5,886 bases of DNA, from assembly GCA_003694235.1 (NCBI GenBank), contig RFKO01000051.1, positions 1 to 5,886 of the forward strand, given 5' to 3'. This document shows positions 1-5,559 of the stretch, piece after piece (position 1 is the stretch's first letter; each line of letters opens with the position of its first letter). Source of the DNA: Anaerolineae bacterium (GTDB taxonomy: Bacteria > Chloroflexota > Anaerolineae > Anaerolineales > UBA11858). The notes under the pieces were generated by a model that saw nothing but the letters and a program-made list of their open reading frames with translations, ran no database searches and was not told the DNA's origin. A program made the position numbers and the translations under genes.

Positions 1-426
1 ATCTTCGGCGTGCAATCGGAGAAATCGGCGGCCATCGCCAATGCCTTCAACGCCGGGACGGAGGAGATCCAACCGGTGCAGGCCACCACCCGCGCCGACA
101 GCATCTCGGTGGACATGCCCCGCGATGGGCTGCGCGCCTTACGCGCTGCCACGCAGACTGGGGGCGCGTACATCACCGTGTCGGATGAGGCCATCATTGC
201 CGCGATTGCCGAGCTGGGCAGAGTGGGCATCTTCGCCGAGCCGGCTGGCGCTGCCTCCTATGCTGGCCTGAGAGCCGCCGTGCAGCAGGGACTGATCGCC
301 CCCGAAGACCCCGTAGTGGTGATCAACACCGGCAGCGGCCTGAAAGATGTGCGCGCCGCTATGGAGGCGGTTGGTGAAGCACCGGTGATTCCGCCCACGC
401 TCGCGGCGCTCCGCGAGGTGATATGA
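1..426 (+). CDS. thrC: Threonine synthase, C-terminal part (5' end outside window)
   Basis: The reading frame is open at base 1 and ends at TGA 424-426, leaving about 141 residues of a PLP-dependent fold-type II enzyme. Threonine synthase converts O-phospho-homoserine to threonine in the cytoplasm. Visible landmarks, numbered from the fragment start, are TTRADSISVDMPR (about 29-41; the family usually shows a T-x-ADSI stretch here), the glycine/alanine-rich FAEPAGAASYAGL (about 78-90), and NTGSGLKD near residue 110. That last motif resembles the phosphate/PLP-pocket and C-terminal signature of threonine synthases. The PLP lysine and N-terminal domain lie upstream of the window. The stop codon overlaps the next gene's ATG (ATGA), implying co-transcription and translational coupling. 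Threonine dehydratase and other fold-type II enzymes are possible alternatives but fit the ADSI and TGSGLKD motifs less well. Confidence 0.85.
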   Translation: MFGVQSEKSAAIANAFNAGTEEIQPVQATTRADSISVDMPRDGLRALRAATQTGGAYITVSDEAIIAAIAELGRVGIFAEPAGAASYAGLRAAVQQGLIAPEDPVVVINTGSGLKDVRAAMEAVGEAPVIPPTLAALREVI

Positions 427-1601
427 GACGAAAGACCTGGCCGCTCCCCCTTCGCTATATCGTTGGTGTGGGGCTGTTTTTGTCGCTGGCGCTGTTGGGA
501 TGGGCGGTGCGCGATTTGTTCCGCGCCCTGATCATCGCCGGCCTGCTGGCGTTTGTGATGATGCCGTTGGTGACGTTTCTGGAAAACCGCCTCCGCTGGT
601 CGCACAAGCTGGCGGCCAACGTGATCTTCTTTCTGGCGCTGGGCCTATCGCTGGCGACGCCGGTTGTCATCGTTCCCCCTGTAATTGGCAACCTGCGCGA
701 ATTCAGTCAATATCTGCTGGATACGTTCAACACAGTTCAAGATTTTCTTCAACAACCTTTGCGTATAGGCGTGTTCACCATTTACCCGCGCGAGGTCTCT
801 CCGAATTTGAGCGAAACGATCGCCAATCTGATCGGCTCGCTGCCTGAGAATGCGCTTCATATCATCGAAAACGCTTCCCGCAACTTTGCCTGGACGCTGG
901 TGATCATCGTCACCACGTACTATTTGCTGCAGGATTGGGGCAAAATCCGCGAATGGCTGATCCGTCAGGCGCCGGAACCGTATCGCAAGGATGCCCGTCG
1001 TTTGTTCCTGGAGATCAAACGCGTGTGGGCAGGTTACATGCGGGGCACGATGGCCTTGATGGTCATCGTGGGTATCTTCTTCATGGCGGTTTATTTGCTG
1101 ATCGGACTTCCCGGCGCGGTCGGGCTGGGGTTGTTGATCGGCCTGTTGAGTGTAATACCCGACCTCGGCCCGTTGATCGGCGCGCTGATTGCTGTTTTCG
1201 TCGCCCTGGTGGAAGGTTCGCTTTTCCTGCCCCTGACGAATTTCTGGTTTGCCGTTCTGGTGCTGGGCATCTACACGGTGTTCATCAACTTCAAGAATAT
1301 CTGGTTGCGGCCGCGGGTGCTGGGGCGCAGCGTCCAGATGCATGAGGGGCTGGTGTTCGTGCTCGTGGTGGCCGCCGTGATCTTCGAGGGCATCCTGGGC
1401 GCGTTGCTGGTTGTGCCGGTGTTCGCTTCGGCACAGATTATTTTGCGTTATCTCAAGCGTCGGGTATTGGGGGAGGCGCCTTTTGCCAGTCCGTTGATCA
1501 CTTTTAAGACGTACTCGCCGCCTCCACCGCTGGATGTTCGGCGGGAGTTTCAGGAAATTGCCGAAGTGGCGCGCAGCAGAATCAACAAAAAGGACGAGTA
1601 A
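423..1601 (+). CDS. AI-2E (PerM/TqsA, UPF0118) family membrane transporter
   Basis: This 392-residue polytopic inner-membrane protein belongs to the AI-2E transporter family. Hydrophobic segments lie near residues 10-27, 33-52, 65-88, 150-170 and 208-228, with a dense block at 230-345. An extended, mostly extramembrane region (about 89-150) follows the third helix, as is typical of the family. The stretch [11 protein letters not shown] (about residues 243-253) matches the conserved IPxLGPxIG family motif, and [18 protein letters not shown] (about 291-308) matches the conserved segment before the last helices. The length is normal. The ATG overlaps the thrC stop by four bases, and a GAGG (415-418) inside the thrC end can serve as ribosome site. 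Family members have been linked to autoinducer-2 export, ion antiport or other efflux, so the substrate cannot be told from sequence. Position after thrC hints at a metabolite or amino-acid role, but this is only inference. Confidence 0.85.
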   Translation: MRRKTWPLPLRYIVGVGLFLSLALLGWAVRDLFRALIIAGLLAFVMMPLVTFLENRLRWSHKLAANVIFFLALGLSLATPVVIVPPVIGNLREFSQYLLDTFNTVQDFLQQPLRIGVFTIYPREVSPNLSETIANLIGSLPENALHIIENASRNFAWTLVIIVTTYYLLQDWGKIREWLIRQAPEPYRKDARRLFLEIKRVWAGYMRGTMALMVIVGIFFMAVYLLIGLPGAVGLGLLIGLLSVIPDLGPLIGALIAVFVALVEGSLFLPLTNFWFAVLVLGIYTVFINFKNIWLRPRVLGRSVQMHEGLVFVLVVAAVIFEGILGALLVVPVFASAQIILRYLKRRVLGEAPFASPLITFKTYSPPPPLDVRREFQEIAEVARSRINKKDE

Positions 1602-1666
1602 CCCGGCGCGGATTGTGGGTGCAATTTTCTCTTTCGTTTCCGCTTATCTCAGTACCAGAGATGATC

Positions 1667-2623
1667 ATGATGGATAAAATACAGTACAGTATTATTGCCC
1701 CGATATACAATGAACTGGATAATCTTCCCGAATTGCACCGTCGGGTGAGCGCGGTGATGGAAAGCACTGGCGAGCCGTGGGAGTTGATTCTGGTGGATGA
1801 TGGCTCAACGGATGGTTCAACCGAACGAATACTGAAACTGGCGGAGAGGGACAGGCATGTCCGGCCGGTCATCTTTGCGCGCAATTTTGGGCATCAGATC
1901 GCCGTCACGGCTGGGCTGGATTACAGCCGCGGGCAGGCGGTGGTGATCATTGATGCCGATTTGCAGGACCCGCCAGAAGTGATCCTCGACCTGATCGCCC
2001 GCTGGAAAGAAGGATATGAGGTCGTGTACGCCGTACGGGCCGAACGAGAAGGCGAGACCTGGTTCAAGAAGTTCACTGCGGCATTGTTTTATCGCCTGAT
2101 TTTCCGCATCACGGATGTGAAAATCCCGCTCGATACCGGCGATTTCCGTTTGTTGGATCGCAAGGTGGTGGATGTGCTCAATACCATGCGCGAGCGCCAT
2201 CGCTTTTTGCGCGGCATGTCCGCCTGGGTGGGTTTTCGCCAGATCGGGGTGAAATATCGCCGCGCCCCGCGATTTGCCGGTAAGACAAAATATCCCTTCC
2301 GCAAGATGCTGCGTCTGGCCTTGAACGCCATCACCGGTTTTTCCTATTTCCCCTTACAGTTAGCCACCTACTTTGGGTTCTTTTCTGCCGGGGTGGCCAT
2401 TCTTGCCATTCCGGTGGTGGTCTGGCTGCGCATGAGCGGCTCGCAGGCGTTCTTCGGGCAGGCATCCACCCTGATTGCGGTGCTCTTCCTCGGCGGCGTC
2501 CAGCTGATTTCGCTGGGAGTGCTGGGTGAATATATTGGCCGCCTGTACGACGAGGCCAAAGGTCGTCCTTTGTACATTGTGCGTTATGAGCCGGAAAGCG
2601 CAGATGAGATTAGTCGAAAATGA
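1667..2623 (+). CDS. Membrane glycosyltransferase family 2 (GtrB / dolichyl-phosphate hexose synthase type)
   Basis: The product is about 318 residues. It most likely transfers a sugar from a nucleotide-sugar donor to a polyprenyl phosphate at the cytoplasmic membrane face, feeding glycan or glycolipid decoration. The GT-A domain begins with SIIAPIYNE (8-16), followed by [12 protein letters not shown] (41-52, nucleotide-binding acidic pair) and [11 protein letters not shown] (94-104, the DxD-like metal site). [10 protein letters not shown] (175-184) matches the usual acceptor-side motif. Two C-terminal membrane helices lie at about 228-254 and 266-288, with [20 protein letters not shown] (286-305) typical of GtrB/ArnC relatives. 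Several starts are in frame: ATG at 1661, 1667 and 1670, and a TTG at 1613. I chose 1667 because AGAG at 1657-1660 gives normal spacing; 1670 is equally plausible. The gap to the previous gene is 65 bases, so it may be in the same operon. No terminator follows the stop. Confidence 0.85.
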   Translation: MMDKIQYSIIAPIYNELDNLPELHRRVSAVMESTGEPWELILVDDGSTDGSTERILKLAERDRHVRPVIFARNFGHQIAVTAGLDYSRGQAVVIIDADLQDPPEVILDLIARWKEGYEVVYAVRAEREGETWFKKFTAALFYRLIFRITDVKIPLDTGDFRLLDRKVVDVLNTMRERHRFLRGMSAWVGFRQIGVKYRRAPRFAGKTKYPFRKMLRLALNAITGFSYFPLQLATYFGFFSAGVAILAIPVVVWLRMSGSQAFFGQASTLIAVLFLGGVQLISLGVLGEYIGRLYDEAKGRPLYIVRYEPESADEISRK

Positions 2624-2625
2624 TG

Positions 2626-2654
2626 TTGACAGATACCGGGCTGTTTGTTATTAT
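2626..2654 (+). promoter_or_regulatory. Strong sigma70-type promoter for the glnA leader
   Basis: A consensus -35 TTGACA (2626-2631) and a -10 TATTAT (2649-2654) are separated by exactly 17 bases, and TG at 2646-2647 gives an extended -10. Transcription would start near 2660-2663. The -35 begins two bases after the stop codon of the upstream glycosyltransferase gene. The promoter therefore separates a new transcription unit (leader RNA plus glnA) from the genes before it. Confidence 0.88.
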
Positions 2655-2669
2655 GTGGGGCAACAATTG

Positions 2670-2687
2670 AATAGCGGAGAATAGCGG
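2670..2687 (+). repeat. Tandem AATAGCGG direct repeat at the leader 5' end
   Basis: AATAGCGG occurs at 2670-2677 and again at 2680-2687, separated by AG. The second copy carries the putative ribozyme cleavage site, so the first copy duplicates that sequence ten bases upstream. It lies within roughly 10-27 bases of the predicted transcription start. The repeat is plain in the sequence; any function is unknown. Confidence 0.7.
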
Positions 2688-2948
2688 CTGAGCCCCGGCG
2701 CGTCCGGGGTGACGAGGTGGAGGTTCCTCCTCGCGAGAGGAGTGCTAACCCCGGGTTTCCGGGGGAAAATCGGATAGATCAGCGGATGCCTCTGAAGCCT
2801 GACCACGGGCTTCTTTCTCCCTTCCGAAGAAGCGTGCCCTGAAAACCGCTCAGTAATGGGCGGGACAAGGGGGGCGCAGTGGTCTCCGCCCTCGTTGCGT
2901 GGGAGGAGTGGTGTTTGGAAGGGCAGCCGCGTGAATCCGCCAGGATTT

Positions 2949-2984
2949 AACCGGATATGCCCGTGCATATCCGGTTTTGGTTTT
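2949..2984 (+). terminator. Intrinsic terminator / attenuator upstream of glnA
   Basis: AACCGGATATGC (2949-2960) pairs perfectly over 12 bp with GCATATCCGGTT (2965-2976) around a CCGT loop, followed by a T-rich tract at 2975-2984 interrupted by two G. It sits between the leader RNA and the glnA ribosome binding site, with no recognisable second promoter after it. It therefore either ends an independent small RNA or acts as an attenuator that glnA transcription must read through. A small hairpin (2934-2938 with 2943-2947, loop GCCA) abuts its 5' side. Confidence 0.85.
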
Positions 2985-2997
2985 AATTCCTAACTAC

Positions 2998-3003
2998 AGG
3001 AGG
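2998..3003 (+). promoter_or_regulatory. glnA ribosome binding site
   Basis: A full AGGAGG is followed by six bases and then ATG at 3010. This fixes the glnA start and excludes the longer in-frame TTG start at 2977, which would lie inside the terminator T-tract. Confidence 0.9.
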
Positions 3004-3009
3004 TTTTCT

Positions 3010-4350
3010 ATGGATAAGAAAGATTTGCTCGAACGCGTCAAGGCAGATGGGGTGAAATTTATCTCTTTGCAGTTCAGTGACGTGACCGGCGCGGTCAAAA
3101 GCGTGGATATTCCCCCCAGCCAACTGGCCGACGCCCTGGACGCCGGCGTTTGGTTTGATGGCTCTTCGGTAGAGGGATTCGCGCGCGTGCAGGAAAGCGA
3201 TATGCGCCTGGTGCTCGACCCGGATACCTATGCTATTTTGCCGTGGTCGCCGGAAGAACGCAAACGGGCGCGGATTTTCTGCGATATCTACCGTCCCAAC
3301 GGGGAACCCTTTGCCGGCGATCCCCGCGGGGTGCTCCGTCGTATGTTGGAGAAGGTAGAGGCCCGTGGCTGGGTGTTCAACATTGGCCCGGAACCGGAGT
3401 TTTTCATCTTCAAACGCAACAATGGTGCCGGCAGCATCCACCCCGTTCCGAATGATGTGGGCGGTTACTTCGATTTTTCCGAAGGCGATGAGGCCGTAGC
3501 GGTGCGCACTCGCGTGATGGAGGCGCTGGAGCAGATGGGGTTGAGCGTCGAGGCCGGGCACCATGAGGTCGCTCGTGGGCAGCACGAGATTGATTTTCGC
3601 TTCGACCATGCGTTGCGTACTGCAGATAACGTACTCACGCTCAAATATACGGTGAAGGCGATCGCTGCTCAACACGGCCTGGTGGCTTCTTTCATGCCCA
3701 AGCCGATCTTCGGCGTGAACGGCTCAGGGATGCATTGTCACCAGTCGCTGTTTGATGTGAAGGGTAACAATCTTTTCTTTGATGATACCGATGAGTACAA
3801 GCTTTCGAAGCTGGCGTATGGTTTCATCGCCGGTCAGTTGAAACACGCTCGAGCGCTTTCCGCCATCGTTGCCCCTACGGTGAATTCCTATAAACGTCTG
3901 GTGCCCGGTTACGAAGCGCCGGTATATGTTGGATGGGCGCAGATCAACCGTTCGGCCTTGATTCGCATCCCCCGGCATACTCCCGGAAAGGATAAGGCGG
4001 TACGGGCTGAATTGCGCTTCCCCGATCCATCTGCCAATCCTTATCTGGCCTTTGCGGCCATGCTGGCAGCCGGACTGGATGGTATCGACAATGACCTTCC
4101 GTGTCCGCCGCCGCTGAACAATGTCAACATCTGGCATCTGACCGCCGAGGAGCGGGCGGCTCAGAACATCGAGGAGCTCCCCGGTTCCCTGGCGGACGCA
4201 TTACGTGTGTTGGAGGGAGACGACGTGCTGCGCGCCGCACTGGGAGAGGAGATGTACGCTGCTTTTGTGCGCGCCAAGTGGGCGGAGGTGGAGGCCTACC
4301 GGACGCATGTGATGGACTGGGAGATCGAACGCTATCTGGAGACGGCGTAA
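3010..4350 (+). CDS. glnA: Glutamine synthetase, type I (alpha-like)
   Basis: This 446-residue cytoplasmic enzyme makes glutamine from glutamate, ammonia and ATP, probably as a dodecamer. The N-terminal beta-grasp domain spans about 15-100 and includes FDGSSVEGF (49-57). The catalytic domain shows GPEPEFFIF (126-134, metal-binding Glu128 and Glu130), EAGHHEVARGQHEIDF (181-196), KPIFGVNGSGMHCHQS (231-246, ATP/glutamate site), the flap and active-site run NSYKRLVPGYEAPV (292-305, with Glu302), NRSALIRIPR (313-322), and AELRFPDPSANPYLA (333-347). At the position of the KNLYDLP adenylylation tyrosine of type I-beta enzymes, this protein has QNIEELP (385-391). The target tyrosine is missing, so adenylylation control is unlikely. 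The gene follows a long structured leader and terminator, suggesting transcript-level or RNA control. Its 3' end overlaps the convergent ttuA-like gene by 19 bases. Confidence 0.97.
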   Translation: MDKKDLLERVKADGVKFISLQFSDVTGAVKSVDIPPSQLADALDAGVWFDGSSVEGFARVQESDMRLVLDPDTYAILPWSPEERKRARIFCDIYRPNGEPFAGDPRGVLRRMLEKVEARGWVFNIGPEPEFFIFKRNNGAGSIHPVPNDVGGYFDFSEGDEAVAVRTRVMEALEQMGLSVEAGHHEVARGQHEIDFRFDHALRTADNVLTLKYTVKAIAAQHGLVASFMPKPIFGVNGSGMHCHQSLFDVKGNNLFFDDTDEYKLSKLAYGFIAGQLKHARALSAIVAPTVNSYKRLVPGYEAPVYVGWAQINRSALIRIPRHTPGKDKAVRAELRFPDPSANPYLAFAAMLAAGLDGIDNDLPCPPPLNNVNIWHLTAEERAAQNIEELPGSLADALRVLEGDDVLRAALGEEMYAAFVRAKWAEVEAYRTHVMDWEIERYLETA

Positions 4351-5267
4351 TCCTTTTCCACCATGCGGCAGAACGAGCACAGCTCACCGGCAGTCGTCGG
4401 TTGGCCGCACGAGACGCAGGAGGTCAGCTCCTGCGTCTCTTTTTCAGGGGGCGCGAACAGGCCTTCCTCTTTGGCCTGCAGGAAAGAGAGATAAAAGCGC
4501 AATTTTGCTCCCGGACGTTCGGCTTCCAGGCGGTTGAGCACTTCTTTGTAGTAGATCGTCTTCGCTCCAACTGCGTGAGGACATTCGTCATAGATGTATT
4601 CGATGCCTCTCAGCAGTGCGTAGGCGGCCATTTCGCGCTCATAGAACCGGCACAACGGCTTGGCTTTGCGTACCAGCCCGGGATGAGAGGCTTCCAACAC
4701 CGGGCTTTGGCGTCGCAGGTAGCCGCCCAGCCAGTTGAGCGTGTTGCCAAACAGCACGGCGGCCTCGTCATCGAGGTTGTGACCGGTGACGAGAACGGTA
4801 TAGCCCTCCTCGCGCGCCACGCGATTCATGATGTTGCGCTTGCTCAACCCACAAACCGAGCACGGTTTTCCGCGGCCACGGGCACTTTTCTGAGCCAGTT
4901 CCGGGATGGTGTGACCAAACTCGCTTTTCAAGTCCACCACTCGGAGTTTCAAGCCATGCTGTTGGGCGAAGTTCTGGCAGCAGCGCAGCGATTCTGCCGA
5001 GTAGCCGATGCCTCCGTCGATCCCCAGGCCGATGTACAGGCCGTCAGCCTGATAACCCAGGCGATGTAGGATGTCCCACAAGGCGAGCGAATCTTTCCCC
5101 CCAGAGACGGCCACCAAAATCCTGTCCTCTGGCGTGAACATGCGGTATTTTTCGATGAATCGCTGCGTTTGCTGGGGAATCCATTCCAGATAGTGTTCTT
5201 TGCACAACGCCAGTTTGTGCTGGCGCATGTTGATGACAGCCTTTTGGCCGCATTTGCGACATTTCAT
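4332..5267 (-). CDS. ttuA: TtuA-type tRNA 2-thiouridine synthase (TtcA/TtuA family)
   Basis: The product is a 311-residue ATP-dependent tRNA thiolase. TtuA converts U54/m5U54 in the T-loop to its 2-thio form, stabilising tRNA at high temperature. The N-terminal zinc site is CRKC (Cys3, Cys6) with Cys22 and His25. The PP-loop ATP site is SGGKDS (55-60). CSVC (136-139) together with Cys229 in DECPHA probably holds the Fe-S cluster, and TGHNLDDEAA (161-170) is a family motif. A C-terminal zinc knuckle uses Cys284, Cys287, Cys297 and Cys300. The double zinc fingers favour TtuA over two-thiocytidine TtcA; archaeal/eukaryotic Ncs6-type U34 enzymes are the nearest alternative. ATG 5267 is preferred because GGAGGG (5278-5273) lies five bases upstream. 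A GTG at 5273 would overlap that site and the end of the sulfur-carrier gene. It is the second gene of a two-gene operon. Confidence 0.88.
   Translation of the reverse strand: MKCRKCGQKAVINMRQHKLALCKEHYLEWIPQQTQRFIEKYRMFTPEDRILVAVSGGKDSLALWDILHRLGYQADGLYIGLGIDGGIGYSAESLRCCQNFAQQHGLKLRVVDLKSEFGHTIPELAQKSARGRGKPCSVCGLSKRNIMNRVAREEGYTVLVTGHNLDDEAAVLFGNTLNWLGGYLRRQSPVLEASHPGLVRKAKPLCRFYEREMAAYALLRGIEYIYDECPHAVGAKTIYYKEVLNRLEAERPGAKLRFYLSFLQAKEEGLFAPPEKETQELTSCVSCGQPTTAGELCSFCRMVEKDYAVSR
4411..4444 (+). terminator. Intrinsic terminator of glnA, embedded in ttuA coding sequence
   Basis: GAGACGCAGGAG (4411-4422) and CTCCTGCGTCTC (4428-4439) form a perfect 12-bp stem with a 5-base loop, followed by five T at 4440-4444. 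It lies about 60 bases after the glnA stop and faces the plus strand only, because on the minus strand the A-run precedes the hairpin. The same bases encode ETQELTSCVS of the TtuA-like protein, including Cys284 of its C-terminal zinc knuckle. Confidence 0.88.
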
Positions 5268-5269
5268 GC

Positions 5270-5464
5270 TCACCCTCCGGAGATCACCGCGACCAGTTTG
5301 ATGACGTCCCCCTCGCGCAGGATTTCATCATCGGTGAGTAATTCACCCTCCCGCGTTGCCAGAACCGCTTCCGGTGGGATTTGCAGTTTTTCCAGTGCAG
5401 AACGCACGCTCTGCCCGGCGCGCACTTCGTATTCTTCATCTCGTAAAATGATTTTGACGCTCAT
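5270..5464 (-). CDS. ttuB: TtuB-like sulfur-carrier protein (ThiS/MoaD ubiquitin fold)
   Basis: This 64-residue beta-grasp protein starts MSVKIILRDEEYEV and ends VISGG, the di-glycine tail that is adenylated and thiocarboxylated in ThiS, MoaD and TtuB. The core has the expected ubiquitin-like pattern: a strand, AGQSVRSALEKLQI (16-29, the helix), AVLATREGELLTDDEIL (33-49), and EGDVIKLVAVISGG (51-64). Its position directly before a ttuA-like gene makes TtuB, the sulfur donor to TtuA, the best call. ThiS or MoaD cannot be excluded from the small protein alone. ATG 5464 is chosen over a longer frame because AAGGA (5473-5469) lies four bases upstream, the promoter lies at 5508-5536, and the extra N-terminal residues look unlike the family. 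The E1-like activating enzyme and a cysteine desulfurase are not in the window. Confidence 0.85.
   Translation of the reverse strand: MSVKIILRDEEYEVRAGQSVRSALEKLQIPPEAVLATREGELLTDDEILREGDVIKLVAVISGG
5273..5278 (-). promoter_or_regulatory. ttuA ribosome binding site inside the ttuB end
   Basis: GGAGGG, read on the minus strand, encodes the terminal Gly-Gly of the sulfur carrier and lies five bases before the ATG at 5267. The di-glycine codons thus double as the ribosome site, which ties translation of the two genes together. It decides the ttuA start. Confidence 0.8.
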
Positions 5465-5507
5465 GGTATCCTTACCGCTAAAGAGAAGTGTCTTTGCATG
5501 TGCTCGC

Positions 5508-5536
5508 ATTCTACCGTGAGGCGGAGAAGGCGTCAA
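5508..5536 (-). promoter_or_regulatory. Sigma70-type promoter for ttuB-ttuA
   Basis: On the minus strand, TTGACG (5536-5531) and TAGAAT (5513-5508) are 17 bases apart. Transcription would start near 5501, giving a leader of about 37 bases before the ttuB ATG at 5464. The -35 box lies 24 bases upstream of the divergent yjbQ-like start, so both genes share this short control region. Confidence 0.8.
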
Positions 5537-5559
5537 TTTCACTTTGATGGAGGTGTGTG

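Larger units (their letters stand above)
2661..2984 (+). ncRNA. Structured glnA leader RNA with a glmS-ribozyme-like core
   Basis: No convincing protein gene lies here. From a predicted start near 2661 to the terminator, the RNA shows these pieces, in the order of the glmS ribozyme as I recall it. (1) AUA|GCG at 2681-2686 (cleavage would be 2683/2684). (2) P1 hairpin CCCCGG 2693-2698 with 2704-2709. (3) UGACGAGG (2710-2717) then UGGAGGUU (2718-2725), nearly identical to the Bacillus ribozyme apart from one missing base. (4) AUCAGCGGAUGCCUC at 2778-2792, versus UCGGCGGAUGCCUC in the family. P2 is 2719-2723 with 2789-2793, and the P2.2-like pseudoknot is 2687-2691 with 2779-2783. P3 is 2794-2799 with 2808-2813. 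A P4-like hairpin (2846-2851 with 2858-2863) is flanked by GAAAA and GACAA. Extra parts are two hairpins at 2727-2742 and 2749-2764 and a 7-bp helix 2819-2825 with 2917-2923. Catalysis and ligand are unproven; a different structured RNA remains possible. Confidence 0.6.

Noticed and set aside
645..1343. Long minus-strand open frames opposite the transporter and opposite glnA (2983-3675).
   Set aside because: They have low-complexity, Q/H/R-rich products without recognisable domains and are explained as frame shadows of well-supported plus-strand genes.
1613..1666. Extended start (TTG) for the glycosyltransferase.
   Set aside because: The extra residues are not family-like and have no ribosome site; the ATG cluster at 1661-1672 matches the expected N-terminus.
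2786..2842. Short ORF of 18 codons in the leader (MPLKPDHG...), as a possible leader peptide.
   Set aside because: There is no ribosome binding site, no run of regulatory codons such as Gln, and the ATG falls within the conserved GCGGAUGCC block of the structured RNA.
2911..2948. T-box-like stretch (AAGGGCAGCCGCGUG compared with the AGGGUGGUACCGCG antiterminator).
   Set aside because: The UGGN bulge that reads the tRNA CCA end is missing, and no Stem I or specifier features are visible upstream.
2661..2948. RNase P RNA, tmRNA, SRP RNA or 6S RNA as the identity of the leader RNA.
   Set aside because: The RNase P GAGGAAAGUCC and ACAGAA elements, the tmRNA ends with CCA, and the SRP GGAAG/AGCA asymmetric loop in a paired context are absent. 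The only look-alike (UUUGGAAGGGCAGCC) does not fold as SRP helix 8, and no single long 6S-type rod is seen.
2977..3009. Extended N-terminus of glnA from a TTG at 2977.
   Set aside because: It would start in the terminator T-tract and translate through the AGGAGG. The ATG at 3010 has ideal spacing and gives the family N-terminus.
4101..5069. Plus-strand 322-residue open frame across the ttuA locus.
   Set aside because: It is antisense to a gene with clear catalytic and zinc-binding motifs, starts inside glnA and contains no recognisable domain.
5465..5559. Plus-strand promoter for the yjbQ-like gene.
   Set aside because: I found no -35/-10 pair with acceptable spacing; only the minus-strand promoter is convincing, so none was called.
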